A stretch of 64,000 nucleotides of DNA. It comes from Halalkalibacter sp. APA_J-10(15) (GTDB lineage: Bacteria; Bacillota; Bacilli; Bacillales; Bacillaceae_D). Both the position numbers and the translations under genes were made by a program. The notes beneath the pieces are model-generated. The model saw only the letters and a program-made list of their open reading frames with translations. It had not been told where the DNA came from and did no database searches. Shown here piece by piece: positions 39,088-47,031 of the stretch. The DNA is taken from the NCBI RefSeq assembly GCF_023017105.1, contig NZ_JALKEV010000003.1:186001-250000 (forward strand). Reading direction: 5' to 3'. Positions within the stretch are counted from its first letter, which is position 1; the number at the start of each line of letters is the position of its first letter.

Positions 39088-40131
39088 ATGTCAAATCAAT
39101 TTCATGTAGCTGTTGTTGGTGCAACAGGCGCAGTAGGTCAACAAATGCTTAAAACGTTAGAGGAGAGAGACTTTCCGATTGGAAGTTTAAAGTTGCTTTC
39201 TTCTAAACGTTCTGCGGGGAAAGTAATCACTTTTAAAGGTCAAGAATATACTGTAGAAGAGGCAACTCCTGAGTCATTTGAAGGTGTGCAAATTGCATTA
39301 TTTAGTGCAGGGGGATCTGTTTCCAAAGCTCTCGCTCCTGAAGCGGTAAAGAGAGGTGCGATTGTCGTTGACAATACGAGTGCATTTCGAATGGATCCAG
39401 AGGTGCCATTGGTAGTCCCAGAAGTAAATGAAGAAGACCTAAAAGAACATAATGGTATTATTGCAAATCCAAACTGTTCAACGATTCAAATGGTCGTAGC
39501 ACTTGAACCGTTACGTCAAAAGTATGGCTTATCTAAAGTGATCGTTTCAACGTATCAAGCAGTATCAGGTGCTGGTCTTGAAGCGATTGAAGAAATGAAA
39601 CAACAAACTAAAGATATTTTAGAAGGCAAAGATGTTACTCCTGAGATTTTACCTGTAAGTGGAGATAAGAAACATTATCAAATTGCGTTTAATGCGATTC
39701 CACAAATTGATCTATTCCAAGATAATGGGTACACATTTGAAGAAATGAAAATGATGAATGAAACGAAAAAAATCATGCATATGGCAGAGCTTGAAGTGGC
39801 TGCAACATGTGTACGCCTTCCAGTTGAAACAGGGCATTCAGAATCAGTTTACATTGAAACAGAAAAAGGTGGAGCAACTGTTCAACAAGTAAAGGAATTG
39901 CTTGAAAATTCTCCTGGTGTCACGTTGCAAGATGACCCTGCTAATCAAGTGTATCCATTAGCTTCAGATTGTGTCGGGAAAAACGATGTCTTTGTAGGGC
40001 GTATTCGTAAAGATTTAGATCGTGATAATGGCTATCACATGTGGATTGTTTCTGATAACCTCCTTAAAGGGGCAGCATGGAATTCTGTTCAAATTGCTGA
40101 AAGTCTCGTGAAGCTTAATCTTCTAAAATAA
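39088..40131 (+). CDS. asd: Aspartate-semialdehyde dehydrogenase
   Basis: NADPH-dependent second step of the aspartate pathway to lysine, diaminopimelate, threonine and methionine. The 347-residue protein has the dinucleotide motif [11 protein letters not shown], the active-site cysteine C130 in NPNCSTIQM, and the acid-base histidine in VETGHSES near residue 250. ATG 39088 follows GAAGGGAG. Followed by dapG after 15 bases. Confidence 0.97.
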   Translation: MSNQFHVAVVGATGAVGQQMLKTLEERDFPIGSLKLLSSKRSAGKVITFKGQEYTVEEATPESFEGVQIALFSAGGSVSKALAPEAVKRGAIVVDNTSAFRMDPEVPLVVPEVNEEDLKEHNGIIANPNCSTIQMVVALEPLRQKYGLSKVIVSTYQAVSGAGLEAIEEMKQQTKDILEGKDVTPEILPVSGDKKHYQIAFNAIPQIDLFQDNGYTFEEMKMMNETKKIMHMAELEVAATCVRLPVETGHSESVYIETEKGGATVQQVKELLENSPGVTLQDDPANQVYPLASDCVGKNDVFVGRIRKDLDRDNGYHMWIVSDNLLKGAAWNSVQIAESLVKLNLLK

Positions 40132-40146
40132 AAAAGAAGGTGTATC

Positions 40147-41364
40147 ATGAAAGTCATCGTCCAAAAGTTCGGTGGCACGTCTGTCCGAGATTTATCTAGT
40201 CGCCAGTTAGCAGCAGACCATGTCCGAGAGGCTGTTAAAGAAGGATTTAAAGTGATTGTTGTTGTTTCTGCTATGGGAAGAAAAGGTGAACCTTATGCAA
40301 CAGACACTCTTTTAAATTTAATTGACACAAAAAGATTAATGCCACGCGAACAAGATTTACTTGTTTCGTGTGGTGAATTAATCTCGGCGGTCGTCTTTAC
40401 TGATTTATTACGATCTTTAAATATAAAGGCAACGGCTTTTTCTGGTGCAAAAGCGGGATTTCAGACAAATGACGAATTTACGAATGCAAAGATTATGGCA
40501 ATGGACTGTGATAACCTTATCCAACAGCTCGAGCTCGTAGATGTTGTTGTCGTTGCTGGATTTCAAGGAATAACAGTCGATGGAGATATTGCGACACTTG
40601 GTCGTGGAGGTAGTGATACTTCAGCTACGGCACTTGGCGCTGCTGTGAAAGCAAAATGGGTCGATATCTTCTCAGATGTAGAAGGAATTATGACTGCTGA
40701 TCCTAAAGTTGTACAGGAAGCAAGGCCTTTACATGCTATTACGTACGAGGAACTATCTAACTTAGCTTATCAAGGTGCTAAGGTCATTCACCCTCGCGCT
40801 GTCGAAATTGCCATGCAAGCACAAGTTCCGATCCACATACGTTCAACGTATTCCAAACAAAAAGGTACGACAGTTACAACGAAGCAACAAATACGTGATC
40901 GTTTAATTACTGGTATTGCCCATCGTAATGGTGTGTCGCAACTAAAGGTATCTTCTAAAGATGGTGAATTTGATTTTCAAGAAATCGTTTTTAAGACAAT
41001 GGCCAAAGCTCAAATTAGTATTGATTTCATAAATATGAATCCTAATGGAGTTATTTATACAGTTAATCAACATGAAGTCGATAGGGCTATTTCTGAATTA
41101 GCAAAAGTCGGCTATACACCTGAAGTGGTACGATATTGTGCGAAGGTATCTGCTGTAGGTGCTGGTATGGCAGGGGTTCCGGGTGTAACCGCACAAATTG
41201 TTAGTGCTCTATCACAAGAAAATATCCAAATTCTCCAATCAGCTGATTCACATACAACGATATGGGTTCTCGTAAAGGAAAAGGATTTAACCCGTGCCGT
41301 TAATGCTCTACATCGTATCTTTCAACTTGATCAAGTGGAACACCAACAAGGAGTGGAAGAATGA
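40147..41364 (+). CDS. dapG: Aspartate kinase I
   Basis: Phosphorylates aspartate as the first step of the pathway. The 405 residues show the kinase core (VQKFGGTSVRDLSSR; VVSAMGRKGEPYATDTLL; TLGRGGSDTSATALGAAVKA) and two C-terminal ACT domains. The B. subtilis counterpart is inhibited by meso-diaminopimelate; the same is likely but not visible from sequence. Single ORF; no internal start for a separate beta subunit was analysed. ATG 40147 follows AAGAAGGTG. Overlaps dapA by 4 bases. Confidence 0.95.
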   Translation: MKVIVQKFGGTSVRDLSSRQLAADHVREAVKEGFKVIVVVSAMGRKGEPYATDTLLNLIDTKRLMPREQDLLVSCGELISAVVFTDLLRSLNIKATAFSGAKAGFQTNDEFTNAKIMAMDCDNLIQQLELVDVVVVAGFQGITVDGDIATLGRGGSDTSATALGAAVKAKWVDIFSDVEGIMTADPKVVQEARPLHAITYEELSNLAYQGAKVIHPRAVEIAMQAQVPIHIRSTYSKQKGTTVTTKQQIRDRLITGIAHRNGVSQLKVSSKDGEFDFQEIVFKTMAKAQISIDFINMNPNGVIYTVNQHEVDRAISELAKVGYTPEVVRYCAKVSAVGAGMAGVPGVTAQIVSALSQENIQILQSADSHTTIWVLVKEKDLTRAVNALHRIFQLDQVEHQQGVEE

Positions 41365-42233
41365 TGGACATCGGAAAAGTCATAACAGCAATGCTAACCC
41401 CTTTTGATAGCGAAGGAAAGGTTGATTATGAACAAACGAAAAAGTTATTGGATCATCTAATTGCTAATGGTAGTGATGCTATTATTCTAGCTGGTACGAC
41501 AGGTGAGTCACCTACATTGACCTATGATGAAAAAGTTAGCTTATTTCAGCTAGCTGTAGATTACACACAGAAAAGAGTTCCTATTATCGCTGGAACCGGA
41601 ACAAATAATACTCGAGCATCCATTCATCTTACAGAAGTGGCTACGAAGCTCGGTGTAGACGGAATTATGCTCGTTTCTCCTTACTACAATAAACCCTCAC
41701 AACTAGGTATATATGAACACTTCAAAGCTATTGCTCAAGCAACCCATTTGCCTATCATGCTCTATAATATTCCGAGTCGAACAGGAAGTCAGATTGATGC
41801 TAGTACAACGATATCTTTGTCGAAGATTGCGAACATTCAAGCAATTAAGGAAGCTAGCGGTGATCTAGAACAAATTGCTACAATTATTGAAAATACAGAT
41901 GACCATTTTCAAGTCTATACAGGTGATGATTCTCAAACCTTACCGTCATTAGCAATTGGCGCGAAAGGCGTAGTCTCCGTATCTGCGCATCTTATCGGTA
42001 AAGAGATGCAAAAAATGATACACGCCTATTTAAATGGCAACGTAGTAGAAGCAGCTCAATTACATCGCCAGCTGTTACCTATTATGAAATCATTATTTAT
42101 TGCACCTAACCCTGTATGTGTGAAATATGCTATTTCTCAATTGCATTTCAACGTTGGTTCAGTTAGGTTACCACTAGCTCCCATTACAAAAGCAGAAAAA
42201 GAATTAATCGATCAACAAATAAGACAAATTTAA
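41361..42233 (+). CDS. dapA: 4-Hydroxy-tetrahydrodipicolinate synthase
   Basis: Condenses pyruvate with aspartate semialdehyde; the product feeds both lysine/wall DAP and, through DpaAB, spore dipicolinate. The 290-residue TIM barrel has the Schiff-base lysine K163 in AIKEASGD, the proton-relay tyrosine Y135 in LYNIPSRTG, and AGTTGESPTLT. ATG 41361 overlaps the dapG stop; AAGGAG is about 7 bases upstream. Last gene of the operon before the accessory segment. Confidence 0.97.
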   Translation: MMDIGKVITAMLTPFDSEGKVDYEQTKKLLDHLIANGSDAIILAGTTGESPTLTYDEKVSLFQLAVDYTQKRVPIIAGTGTNNTRASIHLTEVATKLGVDGIMLVSPYYNKPSQLGIYEHFKAIAQATHLPIMLYNIPSRTGSQIDASTTISLSKIANIQAIKEASGDLEQIATIIENTDDHFQVYTGDDSQTLPSLAIGAKGVVSVSAHLIGKEMQKMIHAYLNGNVVEAAQLHRQLLPIMKSLFIAPNPVCVKYAISQLHFNVGSVRLPLAPITKAEKELIDQQIRQI

Positions 42234-42346
42234 ATGATTAAATGACAGCACGTTCGGATTAGCTCCCTTCCGTATTTCGTTGAGTCTTCTGATCGGCCGT
42301 GGCTTTTTATTTGGTGAGGATGAAGAAGATAAAAGTTTGTAAATGA

Positions 42347-42400
42347 GATTGCCCATGCTAACTCGATAGAGTAAGTAAGTGGGCAATCCATTTATTTTCC
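42347..42400 (+). terminator. Terminator-like hairpin downstream of dapA
   Basis: Nine-bp stem GATTGCCCA (42347-42355) with TGGGCAATC (42380-42388), with an inner ACTC/GAGT hairpin (42361-42372), followed by the T-rich ATTTATTTTCC. It lies 114 bases after dapA. The rest of 42234-42560 holds a -10-like TATAAT at 42438-42443, a TATACT at 42448-42453 and the micro-ORF described next. Confidence 0.65.
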
Positions 42401-42494
42401 CTCCATATTTAAACGCAATTATTAATAATTATTGCGCTATAATTGGATATACTCTACATTTGGAGTTTTAAGTGCTACTGTTGGAGGTGTAATT

Positions 42495-42518
42495 ATGTTA
42501 GAGTATGCGTCAGCTTAA
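42495..42518 (+). other. Seven-codon ORF with strong ribosome site (leader peptide or cut-off gene start)
   Basis: GGAGGTG (42483-42489) stands five bases before ATG 42495, which opens MLEYASA and then TAA. The site is as good as those of real genes nearby, and -10-like boxes lie 40-60 bases upstream. Nothing follows in frame. It may be the remains of a gene lost when the accessory segment was formed, or a leader peptide. Not confirmed as expressed. Confidence 0.3.
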
Positions 42519-42560
42519 GGGCGTCGACGTTCAGTTACATGCACTTATTTTTCTACTTGA

Positions 42561-43175
42561 TTACAGGTCAATCTTCCCCTTTAATCCAGTGATCATAACT
42601 TCCATCCCAAACTGAAACTCTTGATCCATGTCCGGAATGGTCAGGTTTATGGAAGACGGTGTCTCTAGGGCGGGATTAACTGAATCTTTATTGGCGATTT
42701 CTAAAAATCGGTACTCCTCCAGAATGAATGAAATCGTGTACGTGTTGAAGAACCATAAAGCTGAGAAAGCCTCTTTATGACCCATACCTGCCTTCTTAAA
42801 GATGCCATGAATCTCATCAATTAATTGTCTGCGATAAGGTGTGGTCGGAGCAGTTTCGGCTATAACAATAGCGGAATCTCGAATGGATAAAAGTTTGCCA
42901 CGCCATTCCTTTGCGATCATCATTAATTGTTCATCCCAATCTACATCTTTATTTGGAAACGGAATGTTTTTACATATTTCATCAGCCACTAATTCGAGCA
43001 ATTCGTTTTTATTTTTTATATGCCAATATAGTGAGGCGCTCTTAATACCTAACCTTTCTGCAATTTTTCTTATCGTAATGCTTTTGTAACCTTCTTCTTG
43101 GAGGATCTCTAGTGCAACACGTACGATTTTGGATTTATCCAACATTTTATGGTGTCCATCGTTTTCCATAGTCAA
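42561..43175 (-). CDS. TetR-type transcriptional repressor with TetR_C-like C-terminus
   Basis: The 204-residue protein has an N-terminal helix-turn-helix (about 15-60) whose recognition helix reads KSASLYWHIKNKNELLELVA, very like the LYWHVKNK region of the classical tetracycline repressors. The C-terminal region also resembles TetR_C (a ligand-binding helical domain with FGMEVMITGLKG near the end), rather than a generic QacR-type. TTG 43175 fits AAAGGGG nine bases upstream; ATG 43169 is an alternative. Divergent from a membrane-protein gene, with two tetO-like operators between. Ligand unknown; no tetracycline efflux gene is next to it. Confidence 0.88.
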   Translation of the reverse strand: MTMENDGHHKMLDKSKIVRVALEILQEEGYKSITIRKIAERLGIKSASLYWHIKNKNELLELVADEICKNIPFPNKDVDWDEQLMMIAKEWRGKLLSIRDSAIVIAETAPTTPYRRQLIDEIHGIFKKAGMGHKEAFSALWFFNTYTISFILEEYRFLEIANKDSVNPALETPSSINLTIPDMDQEFQFGMEVMITGLKGKIDL

Positions 43176-43252
43176 CTATAAGTACCCCTTTCAATCAATT
43201 GTTATTCATTATTTTAGCCTATTTTCAAAAAAAGTTGAATTGTTTACTTGAC

Positions 43253-43281
43253 AGTATATCATTTTCGAGTTAACCTATCAT
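43253..43281 (-). promoter_or_regulatory. Probable promoter of the TetR-type gene
   Basis: On the minus strand, ATGATA (43281-43276) and TATACT (43258-43253) are 17 bases apart. The -35 box lies inside operator 1, so binding of the repressor would block its own transcription. A plus-strand TTGACA (43248-43253) overlaps the same -10; its -10 at 43271-43276 (TAACCT) is weak, but touches operator 1. Confidence 0.5.
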
Positions 43282-43305
43282 TGGTAGTTAACCTATCGTT
43301 GATAG
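43275..43305. promoter_or_regulatory. Two tetO-like operators
   Basis: CTATCATTGGTAG (43275-43287) and CTATCGTTGATAG (43293-43305), centres 18 bp apart, in the gap between the divergent TetR gene and membrane-protein gene. Each differs by a single base from the well-known tet operator core CTATCATTGATAG, and each is itself nearly palindromic. They sit in the same arrangement (two operators between divergent promoters) as in classical tet systems. Confidence 0.8.
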
Positions 43306-43342
43306 TCTGGTTGCATATTTTATTATGATAAGGAGAGAAAAG

Positions 43343-43870
43343 ATGATGAAAAGTAAATTAACTTATGCTGCATTAATTTGTTTGATCACGGTGATTGGTT
43401 TTGAACTGGGTGGTGCGATTTATGAAGGAGTAGTTGTTGCTTCCCAATGGAGTGCACATCCACCTACATCCTTTGCCATTCTTCAAGGAGACTATGGACT
43501 GCCTGTAGAGCATTATTGGATACCACTGCACATGCTGGCTCAAATCTTAATAGTCGTTGTGTTGTTCCTGTGCTGGAAGGCTAAAAGAGTGAGAAACATA
43601 ATACTTTTGATTGTAGGACTTTACCTTATGCTCAGAATTCCTACCTTTCTGTACTTTATTCCAGAGCTTAATGTGTTTTCAACGACTGATCCCACAGGTC
43701 CCTTTTCACAAGAGTTGAAAGACCGTGCAGATCTATGGACGAACCTTAGTACAGGTAGAACGATTATTATTGCAAGTGTATATGTGCTTTGTTGGATATC
43801 TCTTGGTAGCTTTAGACAGCACAATAAAAAAATATTGATAGATGCACAGGTAAATGTAGTAAAAAGATAA
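43343..43870 (+). CDS. Four-helix membrane protein of unknown function
   Basis: Not recognised as a known family. Start ATG 43343 was chosen because AAGGAG (43330-43335) is seven bases upstream; an ATG at 43325 precedes that site. The 175-residue product has four hydrophobic segments (about residues 7-29, 62-80, 86-104 and 140-158) with a polar stretch between the first two (SQWSAHPPTSFAILQGDYG) and a soluble loop before the last. No catalytic motif seen. It is the gene controlled by the tetO-like operators, so it is probably induced by the repressor's ligand; an export or oxidative role is guesswork. Confidence 0.75.
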   Translation: MMKSKLTYAALICLITVIGFELGGAIYEGVVVASQWSAHPPTSFAILQGDYGLPVEHYWIPLHMLAQILIVVVLFLCWKAKRVRNIILLIVGLYLMLRIPTFLYFIPELNVFSTTDPTGPFSQELKDRADLWTNLSTGRTIIIASVYVLCWISLGSFRQHNKKILIDAQVNVVKR

Positions 43871-43900
43871 ATAATGACAGCTGACTGGAGGTTATAGTGT

Positions 43901-44068
43901 ATGTTGAAATATCGAAAACTCATGATGTTCACGATAACTGCTAGTCTTGTGATATTTCTTGGTGGAGGTGGGTTTATCGTTTGGATGTTCGGTCAAGCAA
44001 AGAAATCAAATATCGGTGAGTTAATGTTTGAAAGTCGGCTTCCTATCCCAGAATTGATCTTTATATGA
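43901..44068 (+). pseudogene. Truncated membrane-anchored ORF cut by an insertion sequence
   Basis: ATG 43901 with GGAGG nine bases upstream opens a 55-residue frame: a positively charged start, one membrane helix (about 8-30), then FGQAKKSNIGELMFESRLPI and a stop two residues after a degraded insertion sequence begins nearby. The combination of N-terminal anchor plus this stretch resembles the beginning of membrane-anchored multicopper oxidases of bacilli, so this may be the 5' stub of such a gene. That identity is from memory of the family and tentative. It is in the same transcript direction as the upstream membrane protein. Confidence 0.45.
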
Positions 44069-44700
44069 ATAAATTTCATAATAGGCCTCATTTAAAAATT
44101 CAGAGACGAACAGAATTTTTGAAGGGGCTTTTTAAATTCTCTTTATACAGCTTGTTGTTGCTTTTGGCTTGCGCGAATACGATCAACAACGAGTTTAGAA
44201 GTATTGTAAACTAAAGTAACCAGATTAAAATGAACTTTGGCTCGTTTCCCTGTACCATTTCGAACATTGTTTAATTGAAAAAACTCTTTTAAGTAGGCAT
44301 TGACCCGTTCCGCTGCGGTACGACGTTTAAAAATCATTTTCCAAGCTTTTGAACCTCTCGCGGGTACGGTGTATTTACGGAGGTCCGTTGTGGTTTTGAC
44401 AAAGGTCTTCCAGAGCTAACGGACAGCCTTGGCACTCTTTGGGTCGAGTGTATTTTAACGTTTCGTATTTGGAGTCAAAGCTATCGTAACGATAAGAGTG
44501 TTCGCGGACACAGGTCGGGGCGAAATACTGATCAAACCCAACTATTTCTCGCTCATTCGAGTAGGTTCCATCTCATATAATTCTTGCATGCTAAATAAGC
44601 TCATTTGTCGTATAATCGCCATAGGAAGTACTCCTCCAGTCTTTTTGGGATGTTTTAGTCGACTACCATTATACTGGATTTAGGGAGGTACTTCCTTTTT
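44069..44700 (-). mobile_element. Remnant of an insertion sequence
   Basis: Contains the dead transposase above. At its promoter end a near-perfect inverted repeat lies upstream of the transposase start (AGGAAGTACTCCTCC at 44623-44637 region, and GGAGGTACTTCCT at 44684-44696). At the other end a pair of inverted blocks AAAAATTC / GAATTTTT (about 44095-44120) may be a terminator reading leftwards. Clear matching terminal repeats and a target-site duplication were not found, so the exact ends (given here as approximate) are uncertain. It separates the truncated 43901 ORF from rnjB. Confidence 0.65.
44143..44622 (-). pseudogene. Degenerate DDE transposase, internally deleted and frameshifted
   Basis: On the minus strand an intact start is seen at ATG 44622 (MAIIRQMSLFSMQELYEMEP), which stops after 26 codons. 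After a large deletion, a second block reads GFDQYFAPTCVREHSYRYDS and ECQGCPLALEDLC, then after a frameshift a third block KYTVPARGSKAWK and finally the C-terminus RRTAAERVNAYLKEFFQLNN to the stop at 44143. The order and content fit a DDE transposase of the IS1182/IS4 type, but most of the catalytic core is missing, so it is dead. The family assignment is by resemblance. Confidence 0.8.
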
Positions 44701-45068
44701 TATGCCTTGGAACTCTTGTGGCACAAGGAGTTAGATTTATGAAATTGATTCATATGAAAAAACATTTCCATAACGTTCATTCATAGTATAATCGAGGAAA
44801 GACAGTCTTGTGTTTTAATTTGCTTTTCATGTATACTATGGATAGATGATTTGTTCGGGTTAGAAATGGAATCAATGTATTGGATGAGCTGAGTGGGTAT
44901 AAGTATGCCTTCATGTATTTATTGCATTCGAATAGTACGTATGTTCGGTTTGTAGTTGGCGGAAACTCGGGAATTCTCATATGCAGCTATTCATTGAAGT
45001 CATTTTAGAAGTTGGTTTTTCTAAACAAGTTATTTTAATATAGAGTATTGATGTAGGAGGAACATTCA
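44701..45068 (+). other. Non-coding stretch between the insertion-sequence remnant and rnjB
   Basis: No gene is supported in these 368 bases. It contains a bulged inverted repeat at 44711-44732 (AACTC-TTGTG / CACAA-G-GAGTT), a TATAAT at 44787-44792 without a good -35, and a candidate rnjB promoter further on with TATACT following TTGTGT at 18 bases (about 44808-44837). The rnjB ribosome site TAGGAGG is at the end. Confidence 0.5.
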
Positions 45069-46736
45069 TTGACAAAAGAAAATAATGAAAAAGTGCGTGT
45101 ATTTGCCTTAGGAGGAGTCGGTGAAATAGGTAAAAACATGTATGTTGTTGAAGTAGACGAAGATATTTTAGTTATCGATGCAGGTCTGATGTTTCCTGAT
45201 GATGACATGCTAGGTGTAGATATCGTCATTCCAGACGTTTCTTACCTTGTAGAAAATGAGGATCGAGTAAAAGCAATCATTTTGACACATGGGCATGAAG
45301 ACCATATCGGAGGTCTTTCTTATGTGCTAAAGAAAATAAATGTCCCTGTTTTTGCGACAAAACTAACATTAGGGTTAGTTGAAGAGAAATTAAAAGAAGC
45401 AGGAATCTTAAAAGACGTCAAATTGAATTTGGTTGATCACAATTCAATTTTAACAATTGGTTCAACGACTGTGTCTTTCTTCCGAACAAATCACAGCATT
45501 CCTGACTCTGTTGGTATAAGTGTAGAGACGACTCAAGGGTCCGTTGTACATACAGGGGATTTTAAATTTGATCAAACACCTGTAGATGGGAAGCATGCTG
45601 AAATTGGAAAGATGGCAGCAATTGGCCAAAATGGAGTCTTATGTTTATTATCTGATAGTACGAACGCAGAGCGCCCTGGTTCAACGAAGTCAGAAACTGA
45701 AGTTGGACAAGGAATAGCAGAAGTATTTGATCAAGCTGAAGGTCGAATTATTGTCACAACCTTTGCTTCAAATGTACACAGAATCCAACAAGTACTTCAA
45801 GCTGCTGTAAAGACAAAGCGTAAGGTAGCGGTAGTTGGGAGAAGTATGCTGAAAGTGGTTAAGATCGCTGCTAAGCTAGGTTATCTAGACATTCCTAAGG
45901 GATTAATTACTGAAGTAGAAGATGTGAATACGTATCGTGATGAGCAAGTGGCCATTTTAACAACAGGTAGTCAAGGTGAGCCGATGTCTGCCCTAACGCG
46001 AATGGTTAAAGGCGCTCATCGTCAAATTACGATTAAAGTGACAGATACGATTATTATAGCCGCTTCTGCGATTCCTGGAAATGAGAAATCAGTTTCCGCT
46101 ATTATAGACAAGCTTCATCGAATTGGTGCTGAGGTTGTCTATGGACAAGCGAAGGTTCATGCTTCGGGACATGGAAGTCAAGATGAGTTGAAGTTAATGC
46201 TCAATTTAATGCGTCCAACATACTTTGTTCCTATTCATGGTGAGTACCGAATGCAGTATGCGCACAAAGAGCTTGCAATGACAGTAGGTATGAATGCTGA
46301 AAATATTTTTCTTGTTGATAAGGGAGAAGTTGTTGAATTCGTTAATGGCCAAGCTAGAGTAGCAGGTAAGGTTCCATCTGGCCACGTTTTAATTGATGGC
46401 CTTGGGGTTGGTGATGTAGGAAATATTGTCTTACGTGACCGACGTTTATTATCAAAAGATGGAATTTTAGTCGTTGTCGTTACACTTAACAAAAAGACAG
46501 GAGAGTTCATTTCAGGACCAAATATCATCTCACGAGGCTTTGTCTATGTACGTGAATCAGAAAAGTTATTAGATGATGCGAATGAATTAGTTACGTCTAT
46601 ATTAACAAAGTGCGTAAATGAAAAAGTAAATGAATGGGCTTCTTTAAAGAGTAATGTCAGAGAAGGGTTAAGTCGTTTCTTGTTTGAAAAAACGAAGAGA
46701 AGACCGATGATTTTACCAATAATTATGGAAGTATAG
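45069..46736 (+). CDS. rnjB: Ribonuclease J (J2-type by position)
   Basis: Metallo-beta-lactamase/beta-CASP RNase with endo- and 5'-3' exonuclease activity, partner of RNase J1 in RNA decay. The 555-residue protein has the full zinc motif HGHEDH (H74, H76, D78, H79), further ligands in HTGDFKFD, and the beta-CASP motifs GSQGEPMSAL and HASGHGSQ. TTG 45069 follows TAGGAGG. Position after dapA and before tepA is that of B. subtilis rnjB (ymfA). Identity as J2 rather than J1 rests on synteny and length. Confidence 0.93.
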   Translation: MTKENNEKVRVFALGGVGEIGKNMYVVEVDEDILVIDAGLMFPDDDMLGVDIVIPDVSYLVENEDRVKAIILTHGHEDHIGGLSYVLKKINVPVFATKLTLGLVEEKLKEAGILKDVKLNLVDHNSILTIGSTTVSFFRTNHSIPDSVGISVETTQGSVVHTGDFKFDQTPVDGKHAEIGKMAAIGQNGVLCLLSDSTNAERPGSTKSETEVGQGIAEVFDQAEGRIIVTTFASNVHRIQQVLQAAVKTKRKVAVVGRSMLKVVKIAAKLGYLDIPKGLITEVEDVNTYRDEQVAILTTGSQGEPMSALTRMVKGAHRQITIKVTDTIIIAASAIPGNEKSVSAIIDKLHRIGAEVVYGQAKVHASGHGSQDELKLMLNLMRPTYFVPIHGEYRMQYAHKELAMTVGMNAENIFLVDKGEVVEFVNGQARVAGKVPSGHVLIDGLGVGDVGNIVLRDRRLLSKDGILVVVVTLNKKTGEFISGPNIISRGFVYVRESEKLLDDANELVTSILTKCVNEKVNEWASLKSNVREGLSRFLFEKTKRRPMILPIIMEV

Positions 46737-46742
46737 ATATTT

Positions 46743-46786
46743 AAAGCTGATCCTATAGGTGCAAACACCTATAGGGTCAGTTTTTT
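46743..46786 (+). terminator. Terminator after rnjB
   Basis: Fifteen-pair stem CTGATCCTATAGGTG (46747-46761) with CACCTATAGGGTCAG (46766-46780), tetraloop CAAA, T6 run. Very strong. Confidence 0.95.
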
Positions 46787-46879
46787 AAGTTTGATCACAC
46801 TTTCTTCATGAAGTGGACGTAATCGCTTATATAAATAAGGTTCTTAGCAGGCTATTTATCTATTCTAAATGACCACTGA

Positions 46880-46894
46880 CAAATGTTACATTTG
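46880..46894. promoter_or_regulatory. Perfect 15-bp palindrome upstream of tepA
   Basis: CAAATGTTACATTTG (7+1+7) lies about 15 bases before a possible -10 TATGAT (46910-46915), in the 245-base gap between the rnjB terminator and tepA. It could be an operator of the tepA-ylzJ promoter. No other gene or motif is seen in this gap. Which regulator would bind is unknown. Confidence 0.4.
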
Positions 46895-47031
46895 CTTTCA
46901 CAGGTTCACTATGATTAAAAAGAGAATTTTGTGAATGAAGCTAACGAAATAGCTCACTCACGACTGTCGAATAAATAGTCCTTCCTAGTCGCATACTGAG
47001 GTTAGATAAGCCTAAAGGAGGAAAGTGGCCA

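Noticed and set aside
44711-44732. Inverted repeat as insertion-sequence end or terminator
   Set aside because: The stem has a bulge, there is no T run and no matching copy at the other side of the remnant.
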